The position numbers and the translations under genes are program-made. A stretch of 64,000 nt of DNA, from positions 10,315,376 through 10,379,375 of the forward strand of contig OW285194.1 of the NCBI GenBank assembly GCA_935421135.1, in the 5' to 3' direction. Under the pieces are notes generated by a model. The model was not told the origin of the DNA. It searched no databases and saw nothing but the letters and a program-made list of their open reading frames with translations. The DNA is from Bugulina stolonifera (Eukaryota > Bryozoa > Gymnolaemata > Cheilostomatida > Bugulidae). The stretch's first letter is position 1; every line of letters starts with the position of its first letter. Below, one piece after another: positions 1 through 10,039 of this stretch.

Positions 1-608
1 GATAGAAGTGAGGGTGGCAATGGTCACACCTTGGTGTTAGTTTTCAGCTGTTAGGATTCAAGGCTTTGGTACCGCAGATGCCATCTCAATGTTGATTGGT
101 TAATAGGAAATTACTTCCCTGTTTTTCTGCCATTAGTCTGTGTTTCATATGCAAAATAATTATGGTTCAACAGACTCCTGTTGTTATGCTGGAACCACCA
201 TAACAAAGCATATAGCGGCCTGCAGCCTAAAATTATTCAGTCCTATGTAACTATCTGTACAACCTGAAATGCTGCGGTACATATCAAATCACGCCCCTTA
301 TGTTGCTATATCAGTTGCATATGTCACACAGTGAGAAAAGTATTACAAGTTAAATAGTCATGAATATTCAAAGGACTAGTGTTGTAATGAGAATTTCAAG
401 CAAATATTGCATAAAAAACGATGATCTCAAATGCTTAACTTTTATAAACCGTTATTTAGTTTTCATTACGTCCTTTATGTACCAGTAGCCAGGCAAATAT
501 TTGACCTAGCCTAGCATATCAAATCATATTAGAGATCTAGAGGAATTCCAAGTTCTACTGCACAGCTGTTAGCTACCAGCTCACTGCACATTGTTAAATT
601 CTCATATC
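1..608. other. Intergenic, no gene seen
   Basis: AT-rich non-coding DNA. I see no exon with conserved protein features and no clear repeat here. It ends at the 8-bp target duplication of the adjacent hAT-type MITE. Confidence 0.5.
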
Positions 609-1282
609 CAGGGTTGGGAACTTTGATCTACTTTTGCATTCGATTTCCGATTTTCGATTATGCTGACTAAACCAAAGAACACAAGCATTCGATTGTTACT
701 TTACCAAATCAATGATTGTACTTCAATCGATTTTACAATCGATGATGATTTTAGAAAATGCACATGTATATGGGTATAATTTTTGAAAAAATGGAGAAAT
801 TTATTGTCTTTACTAATTTTGTCTATTACTTTAAAATGTTATAACAACTGTGCCTAATATTACCAGTTTTATTTGCATTTGCTCATAGTTTAGAGTTATC
901 TTCTCTACCTTTATGTTTCTTTTTAGCCTCCAAATATTTATATGCACTGCAAATCTTAGCCAGAAATTTCAGGCTACTATTTCTTATTTGGTGCTAGCCA
1001 CTCACATTTTATCCTAGCTTGCAAATAGAAGCTATTATTTTGTTATTAAATAAAACAGCTCATCATCATTTTTTTTATTAAAAAGATAAGAACTAAGCTA
1101 CAAGGCTTTTCATTTATTTAGCAGCTTAGTGACAATCGAATGCAGCTGTAACCCTATAAAACCAACGAATACATGCATTTCAATGGCTTTGTTGGAAACC
1201 AACGATTAGGTGGAATCGATGGTGAATAGACCAAAGAAAATCGCCATCGAATATCGAATGCTATTGGCGATTCCCAACCCTG
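609..1282. mobile_element. Non-autonomous hAT-type transposon (MITE)
   Basis: The element starts CAGGGTTGGGAA and ends TTCCCAACCCTG, so its termini are perfect 12-bp inverted repeats of the CAGGG type usual for hAT transposons. It is flanked by identical 8-bp target duplications CTCATATC (601-608 and 1283-1290), the target length expected for hAT. The interior is AT-rich with many ATTCGAT/ATCGAA-like subterminal motifs near both ends, possible transposase binding sites. No transposase ORF is present, so it would have been moved in trans. The perfect duplication suggests a fairly recent insertion. Confidence 0.88.
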
Positions 1283-1595
1283 CTCATATCATACCATTTG
1301 AATAGCTTAGATTCCATCATTGACTCACCATGTAGCAAGTACATGTACTGTATATACATGTAGGTGCTGTGGCGTACGTGATGGATGTGGTAAATGTCAT
1401 GAAGTTATGTTTAGGTCATAGCTGTAACTAGCCTAACATGACCTACTAAACTATATATTGCTACAGTTGTAACACCATCAAGTCGATAAATTTAGATCTC
1501 TGGATCACGTATCCTCAGACTATATTTATTTATTGCCAAATCATCTATTGTAGAAGAAGTTGATGCAAATTAAGCTCATCGACACTACGCTTTCA

Positions 1596-1650
1596 TATAA
1601 TCCATCGTATAATCCATCGTATAATCCATCGTATAATCCATCGTATAATC
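1596..1650. repeat. 12-bp tandem repeat (TATAATCCATCG)n
   Basis: About 4.5 copies of the 12-mer TATAATCCATCG. Read in frame it would give Tyr-Asn-Pro-Ser repeats, but no convincing gene surrounds it. Confidence 0.85.
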
Positions 1651-1917
1651 TATTAAATGAATATAATGCGATGACGCCGGAGACACCCATGAATCATTAT
1701 TGCATATTCTTGTGTTTAGTATTAACAACACGTAAGGATAAGGAAATGCTTAGCATTTACCTGTGATCAATGTTACAAATTCATAATTATGTCATTTATG
1801 ACTGAAAATATTAGGTCATATCCTCCTTTCAAACAGTTTATTGAGTTTTAGTTGAATATTGTGTTGCTGAGTATTACATTTGTGAAGACTTGCTTACCAC
1901 TAAGATTATACAGTTTA

Positions 1918-2165
1918 TACAGTGTAGATGATGGGAACTGCCTAGTGGTAAGGGCTCTGGACTTTCATCTGGGAGTCCCAGGTTCGATTCCCATAAGGGT
2001 CATTGGTGGTGTTAGGAAGGGTATCCAACCTTTAATGCTCCTGTGCTACTTCAGTAGCTTCGCCATTGCTGAAGTGCCTTCTCCACCCCAAATATCTTTG
2101 ACTACTTACCTGAGATTGATAGCGAGAAGTGAAATAGGTAGGTTTTTTTTGTACAGTGTAGATGA
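1918..2165 (+). mobile_element. tRNA-derived SINE with target site duplication
   Basis: A 220-bp body is flanked by identical 14-bp direct repeats TACAGTGTAGATGA (1918-1931 and 2152-2165), the hallmark of target-primed retrotransposition. The 5' part is tRNA-like: an A-box-like stretch (CTAGTGGTAAGGG) followed by a canonical B box GGTTCGATTCC near 1981-1991. The body ends in a T-rich run just before the right target duplication. It is not a tRNA gene, because the acceptor stem does not close and the body continues for about 150 bp past the tRNA-like head. Any open frame across it is incidental. Confidence 0.8.
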
Positions 2166-2913
2166 AGGGCAAATCTTTGTAATTAGGCATAAAAATTATA
2201 ATGTTTTTTCCCTAATGTAACATTACAACATTCCTGATTGGTTACACATGCATAATATTAATTTTCCGATTGGCCTCATTGTGACAAATCACTTTTAGTG
2301 AGAATAAAATAAATTAGTACACATATATTGTAAGTGTGACCTATTACGTGATCAAAGACACAGAATGTCAAGACTGCATTAACTATTAGACATGGTAAAA
2401 AGTTTATTATCACTTAATTGGATGGAGGAGTTATCTTTCCATGACATAATTATGGGAATGCTACCTGGAAATTTGATTGCTTAGTAAGCCATCCCCTTTT
2501 CAGTAAATGTTAATGGAAATTCTTATGTTAACTGGAGAAGTTAACTACGAGTTAATAGAATAAATCACGTGTAGGTAAATGCACACACAGACTTTCTGAC
2601 TCGTGCGTATAAGACCTACGTTGTAGCCAGCATTGGCTCAGAATGCTGGACTAATCTCCCCTTTATTTGAAATTAGTGTGCACTGAAATTCTATATTGAT
2701 GTTTTACTGTTACCAAACGCACTTGTTAGGATCTTCATACTTCTCTTAATAATATATATGATGTATTTTTAGCAAGGAATTTCTCTTAATACAAAAAGCG
2801 GAGGCAAAGTGACATTTCCTTTGTCTGGAGAGAAAGCTAAGCTTTTATGGCTGATACTAAGGCAAAATTTGACTTAATCTGTCTAACAGTATATTGTTTT
2901 TACAAAATACAAG
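2166..2913. other. Intergenic, no firm gene
   Basis: AT-rich DNA. A short open stretch around 2774-2875 follows a possible splice acceptor (TTTTTAG) but has no recognisable domain, so I do not call it. Confidence 0.4.
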
Positions 2914-3174
2914 CAGCTACAAGGTGTGACCTCACCAGAAGAATTTGGATTACGAGAAAAACCAGGAAAAGAGAATAACTTTTTTTATAGAATACAGTAT
3001 AGTCATTCAGTATTAATCATCTACATTGCCTTATTAGAAATAGGTGTTGCAACTGTTGCCTTTGTAAGCTTTGAATCTGATAGAATGGTAACATTGGTGG
3101 CACTGGCTCTCTATGTCTCCATCAATCATGTTGGCAATTATATTATATCACAGTCCTGGAATCTAGACAAGTGA
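2914..3174 (+). CDS. Possible terminal exon of a two-helix membrane protein
   Basis: After a possible acceptor (ACAAG|CAG) an open frame of about 86 codons runs to TGA at 3172-3174. The peptide begins with a polar segment (TSPEEFGLREKPGKENN) and then has two hydrophobic stretches, roughly SVLIIYIALLEIGVATVAF and MVTLVALALYVSINHVG, which look like transmembrane helices, and a short polar end. I do not recognise the family. The upstream exons are not identified and no donor/acceptor pair is certain. It ends about 185 bp before the start codon of gene A, so if real it is the 3' end of an upstream neighbour. It could equally be a chance or decayed ORF. Confidence 0.3.
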   Translation, partial: QLQGVTSPEEFGLREKPGKENNFFYRIQYSHSVLIIYIALLEIGVATVAFVSFESDRMVTLVALALYVSINHVGNYIISQSWNLDK

Positions 3175-3197
3175 AAACCTGTATCATTGGATTGTTA

Positions 3198-3320
3198 TCT
3201 ACCCAAAATTAGCATTAGTTCCTTGTTGCTAGGGAACCGAGGTGTAAAAATAATACTGATTGATATGATGCTCAAGCCACTGAGTACTATATAAGTAAAA
3301 GTATCGTCCAGTAATAATCA
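3198..3320 (+). promoter_or_regulatory. Promoter of gene A: TATA box and X-box-like site
   Basis: TATATAAG lies at 3288-3295, with an initiator-like TCATTCACTC around 3318-3327, giving a short 5' UTR of about 40 bp. Upstream are GTTGCTAGGGAAC (3225-3237), resembling an RFX X-box (GTTGCY..RGYAAC), and TCTACCCAAAAT (3198-3209). Both motifs recur in swapped order before gene B, which supports a regulatory role. Confidence 0.6.
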
Positions 3321-3360
3321 TTCACTCTTCAGCATAGAAAGTGTTCACCAGAAAAAGAAT

Positions 3361-5782
3361 ATGGGTGAGTTAGCAGAAATTAAAGTTTTCTCTTTTGGTA
3401 TAACCTATCATATTAAGTTGTGTTAATAATAACGCTATCTTGTCAGAGCAAGCATCCTAAATGTAGTTGTGCATTTGATCATGTTAATAATGAAATATGT
3501 TTTATAATAATTGCAATGCACATTTGTAATATCATATTTTATACAAATTCTCATTAATTTACAGATAACAAAGTGTTGGTACTTCTTGGACTAGTTGCCG
3601 TGATTGGTGAGTAACATACTATAATTACTATAATTGCTATATAGTTTTATTCATGCAGATTCAGAGAGGGTTGACCTTCATGTGATTTGAGAAATAGATG
3701 AAACAAATTGAGAATAGCAACGTATTCTATTAATTATTTTTGTTTTGTTGAGCACATTGAACGTCCCATGCAGTTGATTTGTTGTTTTTACAGTTAAAAT
3801 ACTTGATCACTAACAAGTACTAGTTGAAATTGCTTTAGAACTAGGCCTACTGAACTACCAGCATGAGCAATTAAAACTGTATTAAATAAAATGTATTATT
3901 AATAAATTTCAGGTGCAGTAAGTGCCAGTTACCAGCGAAGCTATAGCCATGGTTCTCACAGTAGAACATACAGTAAGTTTAAAACTATTTTAATTTCCCT
4001 CCACTTATTGCATTTGCTGAGAAGATAAGCTAAGAATACAAACTGTATTTGAAATATGCAGCATACATACATGTAGATCTAGTGGCAATTTAGTTATCCT
4101 ATTAGGTTCAATTATGGTCACAGGCAGAGATAATAATATGAATCTAGAACTGGCAAAGGTAGTTTGAGTTATAACTTTTACATACAACTTAGATTTGTTA
4201 GAAATTTATTAACTAATTGGCAACATTTGGCATGTTCAACAATAGATAGTATACTAACATTTCAACCAGATTTGCAACAATATTACATGCATGTTTAACA
4301 ATACACAATCTCTATGTAGGTAAGAAAGAATGGTCACAATGGGGTGACTGGTCTTACTGTACCAAGACTTGTGGAGGAGGACTGAAGACCAGAAGCAGAA
4401 CCTGTGTGAGCCAAACAGTCCACTACTACAGTAATGCCAAACGCTGCTATGGTGCCTCAACCCAGTCTATGCAGTGCAACACTCAATGCTGTAAAGGTAA
4501 GGTGTGGGAGTTGAACTGATGAGAGATAATGAGGGTCTCATTGCTGGTTATGTTCTTAACATGCAGAAGTTAGAATAAATATTTAATGAAGAAGGGAATG
4601 TTGCTTACTGGTTAATTCAATGTGTGAATATGCGCCAAGCACGTAGTTTCTCCAACAATAGTGCTGTTTCAGAACCTTAGGAATTCTGCCTCTGAGATTC
4701 TGAGCTAAGCCACACTATGCTAAGCACAAATCCACTTCATTATCTCTTTAGTTTTTACATTGCGTGAATTAAAGGGACCTACATTGTAGTTTTCAATTTT
4801 TTTGCTACATGTGCATTGTGCTTTCCTGTTGAACGATAAATGCAACAATGCTTGACCACTACTTTTCTATTTCACTTATTTAGTGAACGGAGAATGGGGA
4901 CAATGGTCGCAGTGGGCAGCTTCCCATGGTGGTCACTATCAAGAGAAAAGAAGCAGAGTCTGTCTGTACCAAGTATGTGGAGGAAACAATTGTTATGGTG
5001 ACAGCATGGAAACCAGAGCCACTTACCACACCACCACTCAATACTATCCACCAACTACCAAGCATTATCAACCAACCACCAGATATCACCAAACCACCAA
5101 AGGATACCAGACCACTCGAGGTTACCAGACCACCAGAGGGTACCAGCCAACCACCCAATACCACGAAACCACCACCCAATACTACCCACCAACCACCAAG
5201 CATTACCAACCAACCACTAGATACCACCAAACCACCAAAGGATACCAGACCACCCGAGGTTACCAGACCACCAGAGGGTACCAACCAACCACTCAGTACC
5301 ATGAAACCACTACCCAATACTACCCACCAACCACCAAGCATTACCAACCAACCACCAGATATCACCAGACCACCAAAGGATACCAGACCACCAGAGGGTA
5401 CCAACCAACCACTCAGTACCATGAAACCACTACCCAATATTACCCACCAACCACCAAGCATTACCAACCAACCACTAGATATCACCAAACCACCAAAGGA
5501 TACCCGACCACTCGAGGTTACCAGACCACCAGAGGGTACCAACCAACCACTCAGTACCATGAAACCACTACCCAATATTACCCACCAACCACCAAGCATT
5601 ACCAACCAACCACCAGATATCACCAGACCACCAAGGGATACCAGACTACCAGAGGTTACCAGACTACCAGAGGTTACCAGACTACCAGAGGGTACCAGCC
5701 AACCACCCAATACCACGAAACCACCACCCAGTACTACCCACCAACCACCAAGCACTATCAGCCAAACAACCAATACTACTAA
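3361..5782 (+). CDS. Gene A: secreted TSR protein with long Tyr/Thr repeat tail
   Basis: Five exons: 3361-3364, 3565-3606, 3913-3972, 4320-4496, 4884-5782. They give 393 aa and all introns are phase 1. Residues 1-20 form a signal peptide (MDNKVLVLLGLVAVIGAVSA), 21-36 a short Ser/Tyr linker. Residues 37-94 are a thrombospondin type 1 repeat with WSQWGDW (C-mannosylation type WxxW), CTKTCG (O-fucosylation type CxxTCG) and seven cysteines ending in CC. Residues 95-135 are a second, degenerate TSR that keeps WGQWSQW and RSRVC but lacks the first cysteine pair. Residues 148-393 are a Tyr/Thr/Gln/Pro tail of five 40-52-residue repeats with Tyr about every six residues. The exon joins keep the frame and match gene B, which fixes the tail frame. 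A matrix or adhesive role is inference. Only one of the three open frames through the tail fits the splicing. I see no AATAAA close downstream. Confidence 0.85.
5042..5731 (+). repeat. Coding minisatellite, 138-bp unit, in gene A tail
   Basis: There are five tandem units of 46, 46, 40, 46 and 52 codons, each beginning YYPPTTKHYQ and ending HETTTQ. Within a unit the elementary period is six residues (YQTTRG). The unit lengths differ by whole six-codon steps, so expansion and contraction by slippage or unequal crossover has kept the frame. Units are nearly identical at DNA level, pointing to recent homogenisation. Confidence 0.9.
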
Positions 5783-5894
5783 GTTTTGTAGTTTCCTGTG
5801 CATTTCTTGAGCAAAGATGCAAATCACTCTGGAGTGGTACTAGTTGTTAATAATTTTTTATTTCTTTATTTATGGGCTTCGGAAACTGATTTCC

Positions 5895-6050
5895 TAATTT
5901 CATTTCTCTTGTTGATTTTAATAATTGCGTCCTCTTGTTCCTAGCTGTAGCAACATCTAATGCTTAGTTGTCTATTTGATTTGTAGAATATACTAATCGG
6001 TACACTTTCATCACTTTCCTTATACCTTTGTTACACTCTCATCGTCATAG
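5895..6050. repeat. Segment shared with 27660-27815
   Basis: About 150 bp downstream of gene A is closely repeated at 27660-27815, upstream of the lectin pseudogene. In the second copy it runs straight on into sequence matching 12370-12500, upstream of the intact lectin gene. It marks one edge of an old duplication or rearrangement. Confidence 0.75.
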
Positions 6051-6424
6051 GCAGTCTTGCCAACTCTACGACCTAAGTCGTATACATACGACTTTTCTCC
6101 CCCTACGTCCTACGACCACGACCTTTTACTAAATACACCTTTTCTATGACCTTGGAGTTATCTTCCCTCAAGGTCTATGATTTAGGATGGAATCATAGAA
6201 AGTCGTTGATAGAATATAAAAAGGTCAATGTCAGAGGTGTTTACACTCAATGAGAGATCCGTGGTCAGTGTTTCTAAGCTACTTTCTATTAGTAGAGGCT
6301 AGTGAGAGATCAATGTACTAAAAGTTGGGAAATCCAAACATATTGTAAGATTTGAAGCTATGTTTTTACAGCTTCCAGTCTATTTTCATTGTTTGAAAAT
6401 CTCTCAAGTAAATCCATTGATTAG

Positions 6425-6724
6425 AAAAATGAAAATGAGTCAAAAAAGGTATCATCAGAAATTGCTTTGCAAGATTGGTTTAAAGATCCTAAGTTTTCTC
6501 AGTCTGAAAAATATTCAGATTTCTTCTTCTTGGTAAAATGCCAGCTCTGCAGTACTAAAACTGTAAAGCCAGTTTTGGTAGATGTGAAAGGCAGGGGGAA
6601 AGCATGCTTGGTAAAACACGCCAACACAGAGAAACATCTGAAATTGATGGAAGAGGGAGTGAATGCTGACAAAGTAGTTTTTTCACAATCGACATTGGGT
6701 GATCACCAATCTCAATATAGAAAG
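6425..6724 (+). CDS. Single exon with transposase-type zinc finger
   Basis: An open exon lies between a possible acceptor (TTGATTAG) and a donor (AAG|gtatat). It encodes about 100 residues with a CQLC knuckle (CxxC), then about 26 residues later HANTEKH (HxxxxxH): an N-terminal TTF/BED-like zinc finger of the kind found in hAT-type transposases and host genes derived from them. The preceding residues (EIALQDWFKDPKF) also fit such proteins. No catalytic domain follows in the window. It is probably a remnant of an autonomous element, less likely the first exon of a domesticated gene. A TATA-like ATAAAAAG lies near 6215. Confidence 0.4.
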
Positions 6725-7199
6725 GTATATAGAATTTTTTATAATATTTTTTCAAAAAATTAGACACACTTGTTTTTGTATTTAATCATTTGATAAAAAA
6801 TAATTAGATGTTAAATAGTAAATTAATAAGAAAATGAACAGAATCATTGAACAATGAGCACTCTTTGATTGTACGCAGCATGAGGTGGTGAAGATGAATG
6901 GGCCAATGTCCTTTTTTGGTTTACCATTATTTACAAAACTGTGTAAACTAGGCCTCCTGGAGAATTAGACACAGGGCAGTGCACATGTACCTACCTCATT
7001 GAATATTAATGTCTTTTTAAATATGGATTTTCCTCAAATATCTATTGGTGATATATTTTAAAACTGCTGCCTTGTTAGTTGCGGTGAAGGCCTGTTGGAT
7101 TTGCACACCGAAACTGCTTTTTGGCATCAGGACTTAGCAGTAAGGGTCCAATTCAAATCTCCAAACTCTCCTAATTTGGTCTTTCCTACTTTTTGCACC

Positions 7200-7305
7200 A
7201 GTGTTAAAATGTATGTACATGTATGTACATACATATACATACATGTACATACATGTACATACATGTACATACATGTACATACATGTATGTACATGTATGT
7301 ACATC
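7200..7305. repeat. ACATGTACAT simple repeat
   Basis: About 100 bp of alternating TACATGTA/ACATACATG units, largely self-complementary. Shorter runs of the same motif are scattered through the window. Confidence 0.9.
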
Positions 7306-8181
7306 CATTTTATTCGCCATTTTCAACTGTACCTAGTTTGTTTGCTTTGATGTACATGTAAATTATTACAAGTTGCGCTTTCTTTGGTTTACAAGATAAA
7401 AATGACAAGATGTAATAAAATCTGTACAATTCAAGGAGTTATTCTTTCTCAAATGTGATTGACATAAGATAAGACAACTTCAACAACACTTGTGGAGGTA
7501 CCTCCTCTGTAACAACAATCCAGCATTATATCTGGAGTAGTTGACGCTCTACTGAGGTCATGTTAGTAGTTAGCGATATTAATATAAATTGTATTACTAA
7601 ACCACTGGGAACAACACTACGTATATGAAACTTTCCTCTCCTTCAATTTATTTTTAGTTGAAAGTTGTTACCAGCTGTTGTTACCAGCTGTGTACCATAC
7701 AGCATTAAATAAATATAACTATACAATTCCAATCAAACAGAATTCACCTTGTCAATACATATTGTATAATACAAGCTATTCCCCCCTCATTAATGATTAT
7801 TTTAGATTTTCTGGTTTTATCAAACTTATCAAACTTTATCAAACAACAACAGTTATTTTTTCTAAATCTACTGGTCCTACACTTCCTTGATGCTCTATCA
7901 AAAAAAGTGGACGTTTTGCTTCTCATAACAATTAATTGCAAAAAACACACCAGCACTAACACGACAGAGAAGATAGTTAACATTTTATTGATGTATGAGA
8001 CATTTTCATCACGAGTTGAAATAGTTTTTTTCACAACGATTTCTCAATCGAAGATAACCACTAAAATGAAGAGCTCTGTGATATTTCTTATGTTCTCAAG
8101 TACATTTATGTACTGTTTACAAATGAATTGTTTATATTTGGTGCTGTGTTGCACGTGTACCGTGAATAAAAGTCTTAACAT

Positions 8182-8345
8182 GTTTAGACTGAGTTCATAC
8201 AGGGTTAGACTGAGTTCATACTGGGTTAGACTGAGTTCATACTGGGTTAGACTGAGTTCATACTGGGTTAGACTGAGTTCATACTGGGTTAGACTGAGTT
8301 CATACTGGGTTAGACTGAGTTCATACTGGGTTAGACTGAGTTCTT
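8182..8345. repeat. 21-bp minisatellite, 8 copies
   Basis: Eight head-to-tail copies of a 21-bp unit containing TTAGACTGAGTTCATAC, the last seven almost identical. Because 21 is a multiple of three an open frame passes through it; I treat that as incidental. Confidence 0.92.
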
Positions 8346-9889
8346 AGTTCATACTGGGCTAATGTAAACCAGGTCTGAATTTTACAAATTTATACATTGA
8401 ATGACACTAACAACTCTCTACATTGTACATGCATCTACCTTGCCATGCTGTCTTCTCAGTCTACCAGTAAAATAAGAATTTTTTTCAAAGTTGAAAAGTG
8501 TTTGTTGTTACTGGAAGAACTACTTGGGGCTCTGCCAATTACATAACTCCGTTGCTAATTATAGGATGTCAAAAGCTATAGATGTATTGAATTATCAAAC
8601 ATCTCTCTTCCACCAGATGGCGGTGGAAGTCTACACCAACGAGGGTTATTCTTTTGATGATGGGAAAAGTGCACGGGAATAGGAAACTGAAAATATAAAT
8701 ATTTATCTTAATTTTATATCAGAACAATGTGCACCTACTTGTTCAGTCGATTTAACACAGTGGGATGCATTCTTATTAATTTTAATGTGAGTTATTCAAA
8801 AAAGTACAGCAGATTGATGCAACACATTGTCAAGAATTGCTCTTACTGTGATATTGTACTCAGAACTAAGTAAGCAGTGTTTGAAGTTGATATTTTTCTA
8901 TTCTTAAATAGAGAATAAAACTCATGTCTATTAATAGGCTACAGGCTATTAGCAAGTTCAATGAAGCTTTATTTCACCTAAATAAAAACTCTAATAAATT
9001 TACAACTAACATTAGAATAATATGCCCAAATAAGTTCAACTACCATAGCAAATGTTGTTTCCGACTTGACCCTTAGTCTATGATCCAAGTCAGAGACATT
9101 CAAATCTCTCCCTAGCCACATATTCAATGTGAATTCTTCATCACCTATTCTAATTAATTGCAAACAATCACAACAAATCAAGTTGATTTACACTATTATC
9201 TATTATAGTGGATGCTTTGCTAAAAGGACCAAGCTGTCTTTTACACGTACTTTGCCATCATTTATGGAATAATGCAAGAGGAAAGGTATCCCAAATACGT
9301 ACTTTTAGTGTGAGCAGTTGGTAGTCTACAGAGGTGCATTAGTGTTTGGGCATTCAGCACTGACGTAGTATAATATTATATAAACCCACATATTATTGTA
9401 ATATCATCATAATAGTGACCATCTGTAAAACATTTTAATTACAACAGAATATTTATAATGTACTTGCACAAATAATAAATGATGCCTGATGAAACAGAAA
9501 TGCATCATCGCAGTTACTGAATAGTTCATATTTTATATTTTTATGATATTCACTGCCATAGAAGTTAGTAGACTACTTTAAAATTATATATTACAATGCA
9601 TAAAAAAGTTTTAGTTAGTCATCACAAACCACATTTTGGAAGAATGAGGCTGCTTCATGCCAGCCATAAAGACGCTATCATATGTTGTGAAGAATATTAC
9701 AAAGTACTGAGTCAGGCCTGGTATGCCTCCAACACTTCAACATAATTAAGACAATACACTAATACCATTACTACATATTGTACAAATACATGCATATCAT
9801 TGGAGTCCTGGAATTCACGCAGTCAAAGTGCTGTGTCATCTAATATTCAATGCACAAATCTTCAAAGACTCAAAATATTAGTACATCTT

Positions 9890-9971
9890 GTTGCTAAGCA
9901 ACTAGCACAATGATAGCTGTCTACCCAAAATGACTAATGGGGTATTCCCAGACAAGAATTTAGTATATAAA
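9890..9971 (+). promoter_or_regulatory. Promoter of gene B: X-box and TATA box
   Basis: TATATAAA lies at 9964-9971, about 70 bp before the ATG. GTTGCTAAGCAAC (9890-9902) is a palindromic X-box-like site of the RFX type, and TCTACCCAAAAT (9920-9931) repeats the motif seen before gene A. Confidence 0.6.
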
Positions 9972-10039
9972 TAATCTTCAACCTGTAGTCAGCACTCACT
10001 CTTCAAGTCAGCAACTGATACAGTCTACTCATACTAGCC

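Larger units (their letters stand above)
6770..9889. other. Intergenic with simple repeats, no gene seen
   Basis: About 3 kb without a supportable gene. It holds an ACATGTACAT-type simple repeat (7200-7305) and a 21-bp minisatellite (8182-8345). Open frames here are short, AT-rich or made by the repeats. Confidence 0.5.

Noticed and set aside
1852..2220. 122-codon ORF and an apparent tRNA gene
   Set aside because: The region is a SINE with target duplications; the tRNA-like part does not fold with a closed acceptor stem and the ORF runs through the SINE.
4880..5827. 315-codon minus-strand ORF and 294-codon plus-strand ORF over the gene A tail
   Set aside because: Both arise because the repeat period is a multiple of three and has no stops in these frames. 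Only the Tyr-rich frame continues correctly from the upstream TSR exon.
6467..6767. A complete gene at the zinc-finger ORF
   Set aside because: No credible start, no catalytic domain and a donor-like site before the stop; reported only as a single exon.
7793..8347. 184-codon ORF with repeated VRLSSYW
   Set aside because: Its C-terminal half is the 21-bp minisatellite read in frame; the rest is AT-rich with no domain.
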